A model generated the notes under the pieces. The model searched no databases. It was given only the letters and a program-made list of their open reading frames with translations, and was not told the origin of the DNA. Both the position numbers and the translations under genes were made by a program. A stretch of DNA of 64,000 nt from Brachypodium distachyon (taxonomy: Eukaryota; Streptophyta; Magnoliopsida; Poales; Poaceae), in assembly GCF_000005505.3 (NCBI RefSeq), contig NC_016134.3:496001-560000 (forward strand). The letters are read 5' to 3'. Shown here in pieces: positions 11,301-23,195 of the stretch. Positions within the stretch are counted from its first letter, which is position 1, and each line of letters opens with the position of its first letter.

Positions 11301-11684
11301 TTAGAGGATCTCGAACTAAATATAGATGCTCCTTCTATGGCGAGAAGCGGCTGAGGCCGGCGAGGTCGATTACAGCCGAAGCAACGATCGTGTATAGATT
11401 TTGACGGGGACACACCACGAGATAAGATGATCAAATGGGCCGAAGCCCATAAAAAATGTATTCACGAGAAAAGAAAAACTTATACTATTAGTCCATTTTT
11501 CATTAATGAAATGTCTATCCAACAGTCAACAAATGAATCAACGGTGGATATTTATGTATTGCTCCCGTCCTTCCAAACACTACAAGGGTACCGTAAAAAG
11601 ATTGAGATTTGAATTGACACCTAGCTAGGTAGCCCATGTACGAAGTGACTGTGCTAGAAACACTGCTTGGCTGCTTGCACATGT

Positions 11685-12180
11685 ATTGTTTTCCTCCCAT
11701 ATTTCAAACTGCTCGGTATGTTGATTTGCCATCTGCGAAATTGCAAGTCAAGGCCTGAAGCCCTGAATGGGACTATATATACATTCCACATAGATGAACT
11801 TCCCACCATTCTTCATGCGATTGACATTCATCCATCTATCCATTTTATGAAGTTTTCACCGTTCATATCTCTCTCTCGCGCGTGCGCGCACACACATTTT
11901 GCGAAAGGAAACAATAAAGGAGGGAAATAGAAGGCACATGATTTTGCAACGTGTACTTTTCCTACGGGAATTGGCGATGTGTACTGGCATTATAAGGAGA
12001 ACAATAAAACAGTTTCTGAATGACTTGCTCCACACATATATCATGCTTAGGTAACAAAAACTATATATGGCTCTATACCGCCTTAGGGATTAGGATGTCA
12101 ATGTGCTACTACTCTGAAATATTAGAATTAGGATTCAAAGGCCCTGTGTGTATTACTCTGAAATATTGGAGGAAACCAAA
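11685..12180. repeat. Repeat unit B bounded by miR2275-like inverted ends
   Basis: The left end 11685-11706 begins ATTGTTTTCCTCCCATATTT. The right end 12159-12180 begins TGAAATATTGGAGGAAACCA. Read on the minus strand, the right end differs at one of 22 bases from the rice-type miR2275 that I recall (TTTGGTTTCCTCCAATATCT then CA). The interior matches unit A. On the minus strand this could be a long hairpin with the miRNA-like segment in the 5' arm. Confidence 0.55.
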
Positions 12181-12406
12181 AGATCATGGTACGCATTTTG
12201 TCAAGTGGGATCGCACCTACCAGCGTAAGGCCCGCCCTAGCACGCCACTAGCTCTAGTCCGCGTCTTAGTTAAATTGCTTGTTTGTTAAAGAGTTAGAGT
12301 TAGCATCTAAATCAGGGAAGGTTTTGTCCCGAAGAATGTTACCTGCCGACCTGATGTATTTAGAGTTTCTTTCTTGTACTCCAAGTTGTATTCGGCTATA
12401 TGTAGC

Positions 12407-13735
12407 TGAAGGGGCGCGTAGAGATAAACAAAAACTTTTCCTACGCGAACTCCCAAGATCTAGCCGAGGTAGAAGGCCACGAGGATTACCACTAGACGCG
12501 CAGTTGCGGATTATTGATGCGGCGCCTTGATGCAGTGCAGTCCCTCGATCCGATCCAGCCGATCCAATCCCGCGATCGTCGAAGTGCTGAACGTACAACA
12601 CCTCTGCCGGTATCCACACGTGCGAGGAGGAGCTCCGGCGGCGGACTGCTAGATCCGGTGCGACGGTTGAACTGAATCGGGCTAGGGTTCTCAACGCATG
12701 AGAGTGGAAAAAACCGTGCCCTTTAGGCATCCCACGCCCCTGCTTATATATCGAGTGGAAGTGGGCTCCAAGCCTTGTGGTCCATCCACCCTGCGAGTCC
12801 AACTCGCATTGTCAGCTCAATTCCAGTTCGGGTCCAACCCGACCAAATACTTGCTCCCGCTCTTAAGTGTGTGACCCCACAGGCTCATGGCGACTTGGAC
12901 ACGATTGGAGTCCGACTCACAATCGATCAATCGGTAGCGGCTCCTAGCAGAACGTGCCGACTCCCAAGTACCATCGAGTCATGACGACGTACCTTCCAAT
13001 GTGACATACGTCTTAGTCCTTTTTTGCCTCACGATATACCTTGTCGAACTATAGGCGATTAATCGTCATCCCTTTAATAGTTCAACTCTCTTCTCGATCT
13101 GTGATATACGATTCATCCGACTAACTCTTAGTCGATCGACCCGGTTAACAATTAACCAAGTCGCGCATGGCCATGCTTCCCGAATCATATCACTCGAGAG
13201 GGCCTAGAGAATATCTCTCCAGTCGGAGGGGCAAAATCCCATCTTGGTTATCCACATCACACAGCTTGATTCTCAGTCAACCCGAACTCTGCCTTTATAA
13301 CTGCCCTGTTACGGAACAACGTTTGACAGAATCTAAGTTGGTGATCCACAACTCGGATTGTGCGATAACCTCAGGTCTAAGGATTACATTGATTGAGACA
13401 TGCAAATGACGACCTACTCGTTGCATCTCAATATGGGTCAGTCCGACTCGCTAAACTCTTTAGCCGAGTCCGTGTAAGCTGGAATGACATCACTATGCCC
13501 ATGACAAGTGGAACCGAGTCATCAGCCAACTTTCACATTAGTCTAGGTTATGTGTCCAGCACAACCTCAATGACTAAGGACAATTTAGTATGAACAACAT
13601 GAATACATAGTTCCACAATCAAATCACATATTCAATGATACATATCAGATGTTCAAACAAGGACAACTCAATAATATTTATGAATACATTGGGAATTACA
13701 TCATACATGATTGCCTCTAGGGCATATTCCCAACA
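12407..13735 (-). mobile_element. Solo LTR of a copia-type retrotransposon
   Basis: The plus strand runs from TGAAGGGGCG to TTCCCAACA. The minus strand therefore starts TGTTGGGAATATGCCCTAGA, a start I recognise from cereal copia LTRs. A perfect 5-bp target duplication GTAGC flanks it at 12402-12406 and 13736-13740. There is no internal domain, primer-binding site or second LTR, so it is a solo LTR of 1329 bp left by LTR-LTR recombination. Open frames inside it, for example 12266-12802 on the minus strand, are not genes. Confidence 0.88.
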
Positions 13736-13740
13736 GTAGC

Positions 13741-14505
13741 CTACATGTACACTGTTCATAAGGCAAGCATAATTAATCAGTTTAATCTCTCATCCTTCGC
13801 TGTGGCCCCGCGCATCCTTCCCCTTCTCGGCTATAGGGCGGTGTGCCTTCAAGCCGCACCCTCCAACCCTATAACGACTACAACCTCCGTTCCAATCCTA
13901 CTTAGCTATGCCAAAGTACTCGTACAATTTAGAAGAATCATTCTACAAGGGACTTAACTTGACAATTAGACAATTAATGACTTTATACAATTGTTGTTCC
14001 TGTGAGATGACTAATAGGATTTTTATTCATTCAAATTAGATTTGTTCGGCACAAAAAATCTTCCATCCCGGCCATCTAATCTTGTCTGTTCAGGGAAGAT
14101 GATTGCTTGAGCGTAAGTCTATGCTCTTTCCTGACTGAACCGTGGACGCTTGGAGACCAGATGGAAGCGTAGAGAGGACAGATAACCAATTGCATGCATC
14201 ATGTATAATGTTCATTTACTAGCTTCTAAAACGTCAATTTTTTTTGCTGACATGATTGATTGAATGACTCGGTTTGAGTCTAATCCTTCACGGCAAATTC
14301 CGTGACAAATTGTCCACCAACGAACAAAACTGCCCACCAATGGAAGAGAATTATGCTTTTCCCGAAAAATGCTTTTGTGGATTTTTGTACTTGCCAGAAT
14401 TTTTGCTAAGTCCAGTCCTCTAAAGTTGGAGAGACATCACTGAGTTAATGTTCCCACAAGAAGCCTATTTGTTCTAATTTAAACATCCTACTAAAGTCAA
14501 CAACA
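13741..14505. other. Intergenic stretch
   Basis: No gene seen. It contains the second copy of the short repeat noted at 10415. Confidence 0.5.
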
Positions 14506-14578
14506 GCGCCTGTAGCTCAGTGGATAGAGCGTCTGTTTCCTAAGCAGAAGGCCGTAGGTTCGACCCCTACCTGGCGCG
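14506..14578 (+). tRNA. trnR-CCU: tRNA-Arg (anticodon CCT)
   Basis: 73-nt cloverleaf. Acceptor strand GCGCCTG pairs with CTGGCGC (one T-T mismatch at the sixth pair), with discriminator G. The D arm contains GTAGCTCAGTGGATAGAGC. The anticodon stem TCTGT/GCAGA encloses the loop TTCCTAA, giving CCT. The T arm is GTAGGTTCGACCCCTAC. A run of five T follows at 14587-14591 as the Pol III terminator. Confidence 0.94.
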
Positions 14579-14599
14579 TGTTAATATTTTTGTCTTCCC

Positions 14600-16061
14600 C
14601 TTCTGCAGAATCGCCTCTCAACGATTATTTTCTTTCCTTTTATGTATGAGGGGTATGATCCACAGAAGCACCACCAGAATTTTACATTTGATGTAGCCAG
14701 TATGTTGCAAAGCAAGAACATAAGATGCTCCCGGAGTCCCCAAACACCCACATTGAGAACACCTCAGCAACAGATGCGCCAAAAAGCCCCCAATGGAAAT
14801 TACCATTGTAAAGAATGCTTAGACAGTTAAAAAAAGCACTAAGAATCCACATGAGCTTCATAAGAAGCACGGCAGCCACGTGGGTGCAGGGTTTTCGATG
14901 CCGCCGACTACCAGGGCGCCGTCACAAACTTAGCTACGAGGGCCGGGGAGCGAGTCGACACCACCGGCTTTGAGTTGTTGGTATTTGGATGGCTAGTTGT
15001 TATTATGGTCGAGGAACTGGCAGTTGTATCAGATATGAAGCCTTCCTGTGATGGCCTGTGCAAGTTACTGGCCTCGCATTTCTGAACTCCCAGGAAATAT
15101 GGGTCATTCAAATCAGCATACAGAATTTCAGTACTCGGTTGTAACTAAAATGCAGTGTAGGCCGGCAACGCAGATGCATACCTGAAATCAGTAGCTGCAA
15201 GCAAGCCGGCACACGCACGTCTGAGATTCGGATTGAGTTTACAGCAGCTAAAGTGGAGATATAAACAGAATCACGGGACTTGCTACGCAAAGTGGCTGAA
15301 TACAAAGCAGTGGGGAACCAGGGGCACCATCTGAAACTGACCAAACAATGCAACTCTGACGAACAGTACATCAGCTGATCAGCCTGCCCTTGCCAACCTT
15401 CAAACAAATGGTACAACAGCAGCAGCATATGCATGACAGAATACTGCTGGTTTGAAGCAAACAGACAGCAGGCATCACAAGCAGGCACTCATATGCGCCC
15501 AAACAACTCTACACAACAATCAATTTGGAACCGCAAACAGCAGTAAACTTGCCAAGATATTACTAGTTTTTTCAGTTCAGAACAAAAACGTTTAGCACAC
15601 ATGGGAGAGTCCCCCAGTCAGGTTCTCAACCAAACCACCTGGACTGCTGCTAACCAGTTTGGACTAAGTGTTCGACAGAAATACGGGCAAGTCTGCAATC
15701 TAAGTTTGTACATGGCAGACAAAAAAAAAGGCCTAACGAGAATAGAACGTGCTTCGTGTGACTAGAAAAAAACCGCAAGAGATTTGCTTATGTAGGTTCA
15801 AGCAGGCAAAAACAGCCATCGGAAGAATCGTGTATAGCTTCTCCGTTATGCTGCACAGATCTGAAAAGCTGGTGTTATTACTGCACTATCATCAACAAAT
15901 CCTTCCTTTTGTGGTGCCTGCCACGGAAACAAGCAATAGAGGCCATAAGTAAACATGGAGCAGCATGACATTGTGCGAGTGGGAAACAAAGGAGAAGGAA
16001 GGGGTTAACTAAGGGTGCGTTGTGCGAGACAGATTGTACTTACAGATATTTAGTGGAAGCC
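14600..16061 (-). other. 3' flank of the acidic F-box-associated-like gene, possible spliced 3' UTR
   Basis: No convincing CDS. Just after the stop codon of the neighbouring minus-strand gene there is a good donor (CTGTAAGTAC read on the minus strand), so the 3' UTR may be spliced to sequence near 15100-15700. A minus-strand open stretch 14908-15111 (NDPYFLGVQKCEASNLHRPS and following, Ser/Thr-rich) has coding-like composition, but I cannot link it to a gene. Confidence 0.3.
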
Positions 16062-18512
16062 TCAGTATGCTTCGACTGATGGTTGCGGAACTCTGAATGT
16101 CACAGCTTCGTCGTTGGTCTTGAAAACAGACCCCACATCATCACTGGAAACAAAAACAACATTCATTGCCAAATTTAGAAATTGGGATTGTGCAAATCTT
16201 GTAAGAGTTCAGAAAAGGAAACATTATTGATTACATATGCGGATGAATTAAGTTATGGAAGTGTATTTTACAAGCAGAAACATGCATTTATCATTAGCAA
16301 TAAATACAGCTTCATGATGCAATATAAAGAGCAGGTGTGCGAAATCATGTTATATGTTATTGTAAGCTGTAATGCATGCCAAATTACAGTGCTCTGTAGA
16401 ATTTAACATGCCATGACAACAAGTGCTCTTAGCCTCTTACAATCATACTGCAAAAGCTTCCTATAGCTTCATGATATATATCAGATGGCAATATAAAGAG
16501 CAGGTGGTTATGTAAACTGCATTGCATCCCAAATTACAGGGCTCCGTAGAATTCAGCATGCCATGAAAACAATTGCTCTTAGCTAGCCTCTTACAGGGCA
16601 AAAGCCTCCTAAAACTAGAAGGGCCAGAAAATATAGAATGAATTCAAAGATAAAAAATCCCCTAATCTTATCATCTGGTATTTGCAAAGAAAAGACCAAT
16701 GAGTACTAGGTGCATGTCATGCTGATGTCAGTCAAACAGAAAGTCTGTTTTCCTACAAGGACACCATCATCCACATTCCAGTAAAAAATTGACAGTCTGG
16801 CCAGTGAATCTTAAAAGAAGCATGATCCAATTGACCACAGGTCCGCGTCAACAAGTCTAGTCAATATGCATGCTAATATCACCGTCTACATCAAGTTGAG
16901 TTGTGAAAGGGAAACTGTGAAGACTGAAGACTCCCGAGTCAAGACATATGTTCAGCTTCCAGGAAAGTTCATCCATACTGCGTACTTCCCAGAGCGCGTC
17001 TAGCAATCACAAAATTTCCACCAAAATTCAACATATTCTGTTTCCTACCTATCTAATCAACCTTTAATTTGCAGCTAGAACAGTGACAGATAACATTATC
17101 CAAACTCGAAGCCACACAACTTGTCAGGCAAATGTGCTACGAATCCAAATGAACTTGCACATGAGAAACAGCAATTGTTCACAATTAAACCGATCGATCT
17201 AGTAACATGTTTCTAGTTCTGATTAACAACAAATCCACTCCAACGAAACTGATAATACAGTGCAGTTATATACTGTTGCTGTGAAGAAGAAAGAGAAGAG
17301 GTTCTACCTGTTGTAGATCTCCGTGCGTGAGTTGACGTAGGGGATGAAATCGGTGTGGTACTTGCCGTACTTGGCGCCGTGGAGCGGGCCGATGGTGCGC
17401 GTGGCTTTGCCGTCGAAGTCCATGGCGATGACGAGCTCTTCGCGGGGATCCCACATGACGACCTCGGCGGCGCCCTGGGAGCGGAGGAGCTGCATCTCCT
17501 CGTGCTGGCGCAGCATGTTCTCGCCGTCGAACTGGCCGGCCCAGACCCAGGCCGGCTCGCCGCCGCGGGGGTCCGGCACCATGTAGAGCGCGGCGACCTC
17601 GGTGACGCCCTCGTCCATGCAGGTGACGCAGAAGCTGCCCTCCATCTCGCCGATCTCCCAGAGCGGGCGGGACTCCACCTCCTCGGGGGCTGGGATCAGA
17701 TCAGCGCTGCCGGAGCAAGGGTCGAAGCAGAGGATGTGTCCGATGGTGGTGCGCCAGAATGCGCGGCCGAGTGCGCCGACGCCGGAGGCCGCGACGACGG
17801 TCTCGGGCGCGCAGACGTCGCCGGCGACGCGCCAGTCCCATGTGCGGGACGAGAAGGTCTCGAAGGCGCAGACGCCGTCGGCGACCTGGTAGGCGACGAC
17901 GACGTGGTAGTGACTGAACCGGAAGGCGTCGTGGTGGAAGGCGTCGAGGGAAGGGGAGTCGGAGTCGAAGGCGATGACGGCGGCCGGGGCGGCGTCGCGG
18001 GCGTGGTCGCGGGTCGGGTAGGGGAGGCGGACACGCTGGAAGGTGACCGGGTTGGCGACGTAGTAGAAGCCCGTGGCGTCCCCGCGGAGGCAGACGAGGC
18101 CGCAGGAGGAGGCGAGGACCGTGGCGGGCTCCGGGAGCACCGCGAAGGCCGGGTCCGGGATGAGCTGCTTGGCGGTGCGGAGCGGGTCGAAGGCGAAGTA
18201 GGCGGGGGAGCCCGACGGGGTGTGGTGGAACATGCCCGAGATCGGCCGAGGCGGCGGGCGCCGCGGCTGGTCGTCGTCCTCGTCGACGCCGTACGGGTCC
18301 TCCTCGTCCTCCCCGCCGCCGATCTCCTCATCGTCATCAACATCATCATCATCTCCGCCGCCGCCGTCTTCGTCTTCGTCTTCGGAGGAGGTGGAGGAGA
18401 AGCAGGAGGCGGGCAGCGCGAGGACGCCGCGGTCGTCGTCGGAGGAGTCCGCGGGGTTGTCGGGGCAGAGGACGACCCACTCCTCGTCCGACTCCATCGG
18501 GCTGCTCGCCAC
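16062..18512 (-). CDS. Acidic F-box-associated-like (beta-propeller type) protein of unknown function
   Basis: Two exons, 18512-17308 and 16143-16062 (TGA), join in frame to 428 residues. Residues 43-82 are a long Asp/Glu-rich run. The rest reads like an F-box-associated propeller region: SCGLVCLRGDATGFYYVANP, then VTFQRVRLPYP, then CAFETFSSRTWDWRVAG, then GRAFWRTTIGHILCFDP, then WEIGEMEGSFCVTCMDEG. No F-box is visible at the N-terminus, so it may act without SCF, or the F-box may have been replaced by the acidic tract. A second Met at residue 6 is an alternative start. The first exon is very GC-rich, giving a spurious 401-residue frame on the other strand. Role and location are unknown. Confidence 0.82.
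16309..16610. repeat. Tandem duplication inside the long intron
   Basis: Two diverged direct copies of about 150-160 bp, near 16309-16465 and 16468-16610. Each has gcttcatgat, then caatataaagagcaggt, then ccaaattacag, then tccgtagaatt or ctgtagaattt, then catgccatga, then ttgctcttagc, then cctcttaca. Both lie within the 1164-bp intron 16144-17307. Confidence 0.7.
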
Positions 18513-18630
18513 GGCCGGGGTACGTACTGGCCTGGTGGGGAAGAAGAAGAAGGGGACTAGCTAGGGTTTTGCAGATCGATCGGGAGATATTGGGGAATTT
18601 GATCGGGGCGTGCGAATGCGAGGGGAAAGA

Positions 18631-18639
18631 GATATATAC
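18631..18639 (-). promoter_or_regulatory. TATA box of the acidic F-box-associated-like gene
   Basis: GTATATATC on the minus strand, about 120 bp upstream of the start codon and just upstream of a pyrimidine-rich leader. Confidence 0.55.
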
Positions 18640-18699
18640 GGAGGGGGTTTTGAAATTGCGGGGCAAGGGAAGGGATACAATACGAGAAGACGCGTCAGT

Positions 18700-21300
18700 T
18701 TGAAAATCGGTTGCCCTGCTTCCTTGCGGGGCGCGATGTGGCGGGCCCCGCGTGTCAGTGGGCGTGGCGTCGTCCGTGGGCGCCACGGAAACTCGATCGA
18801 CGGGACAGAGGAACTTGGTGTCGCAAATTCCGAAAATTCCAAAAGGGAACATAGAACGTGTAAAAAAAAGAAGGGAACACAAGAGGTCGCCGGAGATACC
18901 AAGAACAAGGATCCCGGTTAAGCAAACGACTTTTATTTATACCGTGCCAGAAAAAAAAATACTCTAGCATTGTACAACACTTTTAATAACAAAAGAAAAA
19001 AATACTACTCCACTAAAAAAGTGAACTTTCCGCCTTTCTCCACGGGCACGAGTGGATGGTGTGTAGCCACTACCGCTACAATATTATTGGAGCTGATGCG
19101 TCGTCGTCGTCGTCTGTGTCTGTATGCGGGGAGTCAGGGAATGAGTTAGATTAAGGTCCACACGCGGACAATTGCGCCGGAGAGGAAATAGTTGTCTAGC
19201 CAACGTGAATCCCTCGGCCCATGTTTGACGTTGTTGCTTCATGGGTCAATATCCTTGGCCCCGACCACACTCTCATGTATTTGCGTAGGATTTTCGGGGT
19301 TCGCGTCGACGTTAGAGGGAGCGTCGAACTGCACCGTTCCGAAAGAATGCTGGAGACCTCAATACATTTATCTCGAATGAGCATGGTTACAGTGGCCTCC
19401 ATCCACCATTGTTCATTGCTTCGTGAAAGGGGACCACCAGACATGGGTCTAAAGAACAGATCACAAACCTAATCTAACAAAAAAGGGACAACCAAGTGAC
19501 TGAGACGGGATCCTACCTCTCTATGTTGACGCCATCCAGGGAACCGGAGAGATCTGAGGAGCTACGGCAGTTAGTGTGGCTCGAAATGAGAAACCATAAC
19601 TTCCCAATTTGGGTTTAGTTCTATCAGGAAGCGACGAAGTCTAGAAATACAGATACACTATGTTTGGATCCTAGTCATAATGCACGCATCCAATAGAATC
19701 ACGATTGTTCGATCGCACGATCGATCGAGCTTATCCAGTGGCGTGACTACTATGCTCTCTTGCTCTCTTGCTATAGCCAGCTAGTAAGGTCGTGTCAGTG
19801 CACGATCGATCGAGCTAGAGTGTGTTGACTGCCAAAAACAATTGCTTCTTGGATCTTTCCCAAGCGACGAGAAGAGGAAAATTAGGGAGTGCCAATTAAT
19901 TAGTCAAGTCAAGCTCGGGCGTTCCCACTGGCCACTGTCGATCGTCTCGTTTGTATGAAGTGCATGGAAAAATCGTGCACTAGCCCGTGATTTCGCCAAG
20001 ATCTCGTTTGGGCATTGCGAGCAGTGAAGCAAATATGAAGTGGTTGATAACTTGGCCCGAATAGCCTGAAAGAGTTTGGCCGGAAGATCCTCCTAATACT
20101 GGATAATTTGATAAGCAATGAAATGTTTTACCCGTTCAAAAGGAAAATAGTTTTTTTTTTTAGAGCCGTTCAAAAGGAAAAGAGGTATGCATGCAGAGTA
20201 TTTTAAGGCTGGGCCGAGCCTTGTAAAGCCCGGTAGCAAAGCAACAAGCCCAGACCTATCCTGAAGCCTGGAAAAACCTCTGTTCGGTTATTAAAGGTTT
20301 TATTAATTTCGGGTTTTCTTCCCATAAAAAAATCCCGTTTTTATTTTTTGGCTTTCGGTTGGGCCAATGGGCCGGACCAGCCAAGCCAAGGTATACTGTC
20401 AGCTCTCTCTCTGTCAGACGATCTAAAAAAAATTAAAAAAAATCTCTCTGTCACACATTCATAGGAGTACATATATCATGTTCTAAAAAAAAAGAGAGTA
20501 CATATATCACCGAATATTGCTAGTAGTAGTGACACCGTCATCTTTTTTTTATTTCTTTTCGATTTAATCAGGTACTCCGTAGTTAGTTCTTGTCGTAATA
20601 AATCCAAAAATAGAAATTGCACACATATACTGCAACCTAATAACCTTTTCATGATTGGCTGATTACACGTGTAATATAATCGAGTCCGTACAGTCACGAA
20701 ATCAACACATGTAATCCACACGGCGCGCGCTAAACGCCATGGCAGGCAGGCAGGGGCTCGCTGTCACACCGATAATTCTTCTTCGATGATTTGCAGTACG
20801 TGGTGCCCAACTGCACATGCATGATTACTCTAACAGGATTATCTAATCCTACTGTAGCTGCTAGCACTAGGATTGGCGCTGTCATATTTTATTTTCTTTC
20901 CAATTAATTAGGCAGTTCTTGGTGTAAGGTCTAGAATTAGAGATTGCACACAGCAATGTTCAGTTCCAAACAGCCCAGAAATTGATGGCAGTACAAAGGT
21001 CCCGATCGTATCGTGTCAGATAAACATCAGTAATAATACTAGTGGAGTATGGAGTGCAAGAAGCGCTCTTGTTTTGTTTCCTCGTTTTCATAATTGGGCC
21101 ACACTTTGATATACTCCGTATGATATTCCGTGATGTCGACACGGGGGCGGCGGTGGTTGCAACGTCGCACAATTTGGGCCTTGGGGCCCACAGCCATCAG
21201 GGGCCCACGGGCAATATTCACGCTGCTGATTGATTCATGGCACGAGGATCGAGCCGCATCCCGTTCCGTTCCAGCCCCGGTTCCACCGCAGGCAGGGAGA
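18700..21300. other. Intergenic stretch, no gene seen
   Basis: No open frame here resembles a known protein and none can be joined to another. It contains AT-rich and low-complexity parts and a repeated cgatcgatcgagct near 19718 and 19803. Confidence 0.5.
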
Positions 21301-21315
21301 AAACGGTGGTGCGGG

Positions 21316-21750
21316 TAGGGCTGGCCAGAGCAAGGTAAGATCGTTATCACGATCTGAAACCATTCGGCTTGGTGACTTAGAACTCGCGAGCGATCGTTAA
21401 AATAATAGATGGTACGATGATCTAAATTTTTAGACATTACCCGTTTGCTTGGGATAAATTTTAGTAGAAAAAAATATATCAAAAGTTAAACAACGCTATA
21501 AAGATTGAAAATAACACAACAAAAGAGAAATAACAACACAATTCCAACGGCAAAATAAGTTTCACAAGTGATGTACGAGACGAATTCGCTAACGAGCTTA
21601 ACGAGCGCTCGCCGAGCTCGCTCGTTAAGGTTAACGATCTGAAAAGGAACTCATGTTTGGTTCTTTAGTTAACGAACCGAGCCGTTAACGAACCGATTTA
21701 GCGAGCGTTCAATAAGATTATCGAACTTTCGATCTTTTTGTCCAGGCCTA
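21316..21750. mobile_element. Non-autonomous hAT-type element (435 bp)
   Basis: The ends are TAGGGCTGGCC and GTCCAGGCCTA, which form imperfect inverted repeats. They are flanked by a perfect 8-bp target duplication GGTGCGGG at 21308-21315 and 21751-21758. The interior carries subterminal CTCGTTAACGAGC-like repeats (gctaacgagcttaacgagcg, ttaacgaaccg), typical of hAT non-autonomous elements. No transposase. Confidence 0.85.
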
Positions 21751-22125
21751 GGTGCGGGACCCACCTGCCATTAACTGCTCCCTCCTCGCTTTCTGTCACC
21801 ACTCCTCGTCACGAGACCCCACACCTCAGACAATAATCCACACCGACTACTTTTGGCTGAAAACACTTTTGCGGTTAGCACCTTGAGACTTCTCCTAATT
21901 GGAACTATAGGACGGCTACCCACCACCCCACCTAGTGTACCTCTGTCGTGCGAGAACAATGGGCAACCCTACGATGATAACGAGTGCACACATGTGAATG
22001 GAAAGTCCGGAAGAAATGTTATCTTTGCTGGAGTTAGAGTAGCCGATGTTTTCTTACAAATAGCACATGATAACAATAAAATGATGATAATCCAACTGAT
22101 TTAGCAATTGCGTATCTATCTTATA

Positions 22126-22191
22126 CTCCCTCCGTTTCTAAATACTTGTCGTGGCACTAAAACCACGACAAGTATTTAGGAATGGAGGGAG
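22126..22191. mobile_element. Very short Stowaway-type MITE (66 bp), near-perfect hairpin
   Basis: Starts CTCCCTCCGTTTCTAAATAC and ends with its inverse, GGAATGGAGGGAG, flanked by TA at 22124-22125 and 22192-22193. The arms pair almost end to end with a loop of only a few bases (around gcactaaa). Confidence 0.9.
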
Positions 22192-22199
22192 TATTTCCT

Positions 22200-23180
22200 T
22201 TTTTTTTCTCGGTCTCGTCTCTTTGGCTCATATCTGTGACGGCCTCAAGGTAAGCCATGTACCATTCTAGAGTTTCGCCATTGAGGCACCACCAACTCAT
22301 GTACCACCAGTACAGTTGGAGGCATGAAGAATGTCTCACAACACAAGTGAACCCTGACCTCTGCTCACATGTTTATTGTCACCATTGCTAACAAGACGGC
22401 ATAAGAAACCACCTTTTTGTTGCATTAGAGGCACGATGAAGTTGCCTCGACATAAGTGAATTGTCCTTTCCTTGCTTGCCACCATCTCTAAGTAAGACGT
22501 GTAAAAGAAAAATCGCTACGGAGGCATGCACAGAATCCAGCAATGCACTTTTGTTTTTGGAACTATCTCCGCCTTGTCATAGACCAATGGCACGTGTCGA
22601 GGCCGACAAGAAGTTAGCCGAAGCTCCCTTAAATCGAAGTGAATCCACTTCCATTTATTTTTCAGAGCCACGAGCATGAGGTTAGGTGCCGACTACATCA
22701 ATGAACGCAGTAGGACTACACCGCATCTGTCTCTATAACATCACATCACTTCTATTTATTTTCTCAGATGCATGTTCGCTTGTCACAACAAGATGTCGAC
22801 AAGAAGTGCCGCTAAAGTTTCCTCAGAACCGAGCGAAGCCACGTCACATTTCTAATATTCACACGAAAGCCCCCGCAAATGCTGAGTAATAATAATCAAA
22901 AAGTATAGAAAACAAAAAGAAAAGAGATGCAATTATGTCCACGCCTTGCAAACTGCAAGAGGAAGATTGAGAGAAAGAAAGAAGAATAATCAGATTAGAT
23001 TAGGGTTCTTTGCTTTAACTCCACTCTTCCTCCCCACTCTCTCTTTCTCTTTCTCGGTCTCTTTCCCCGAATAAATTCTTCCTCCTCCCCTGCCGCAAGG
23101 AAGGAAGGCGCCACCATACCTCAGAATTCCTCGACCTCCCGGCCCCCGATGGCGCCTCACTCGGCTTGACTCGGCTCTCC
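22200..23180. other. Intergenic stretch and promoter region of the RBR ligase gene
   Basis: No gene seen up to the pyrimidine-rich stretch at 23020-23180, which is a likely 5' UTR start for the RING-between-RING gene. Confidence 0.4.
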
Positions 23181-23195
23181 TCGCCCCCACCGCCA

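Noticed and set aside
9383..12180. CRISPR-like array from the repeated 22-nt segments
   Set aside because: The spacing is irregular, orientation alternates and the context is a plant nuclear genome.
12266..12802. 178-codon frame on the minus strand
   Set aside because: Lies across the edge of a solo LTR and has no family resemblance.
17355..18560. 401-codon open frame on the + strand opposite the acidic F-box-associated-like gene
   Set aside because: It is the reverse of a GC-rich exon whose minus-strand reading splices in frame and has a family-like sequence. The + translation is Gly/Val/Glu low complexity.
20130..20190. Direct repeat cgttcaaaaggaaaa around a T-run as a retroposon footprint
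   Set aside because: The copies are only about 35 bp apart with nothing between them but the T-run.
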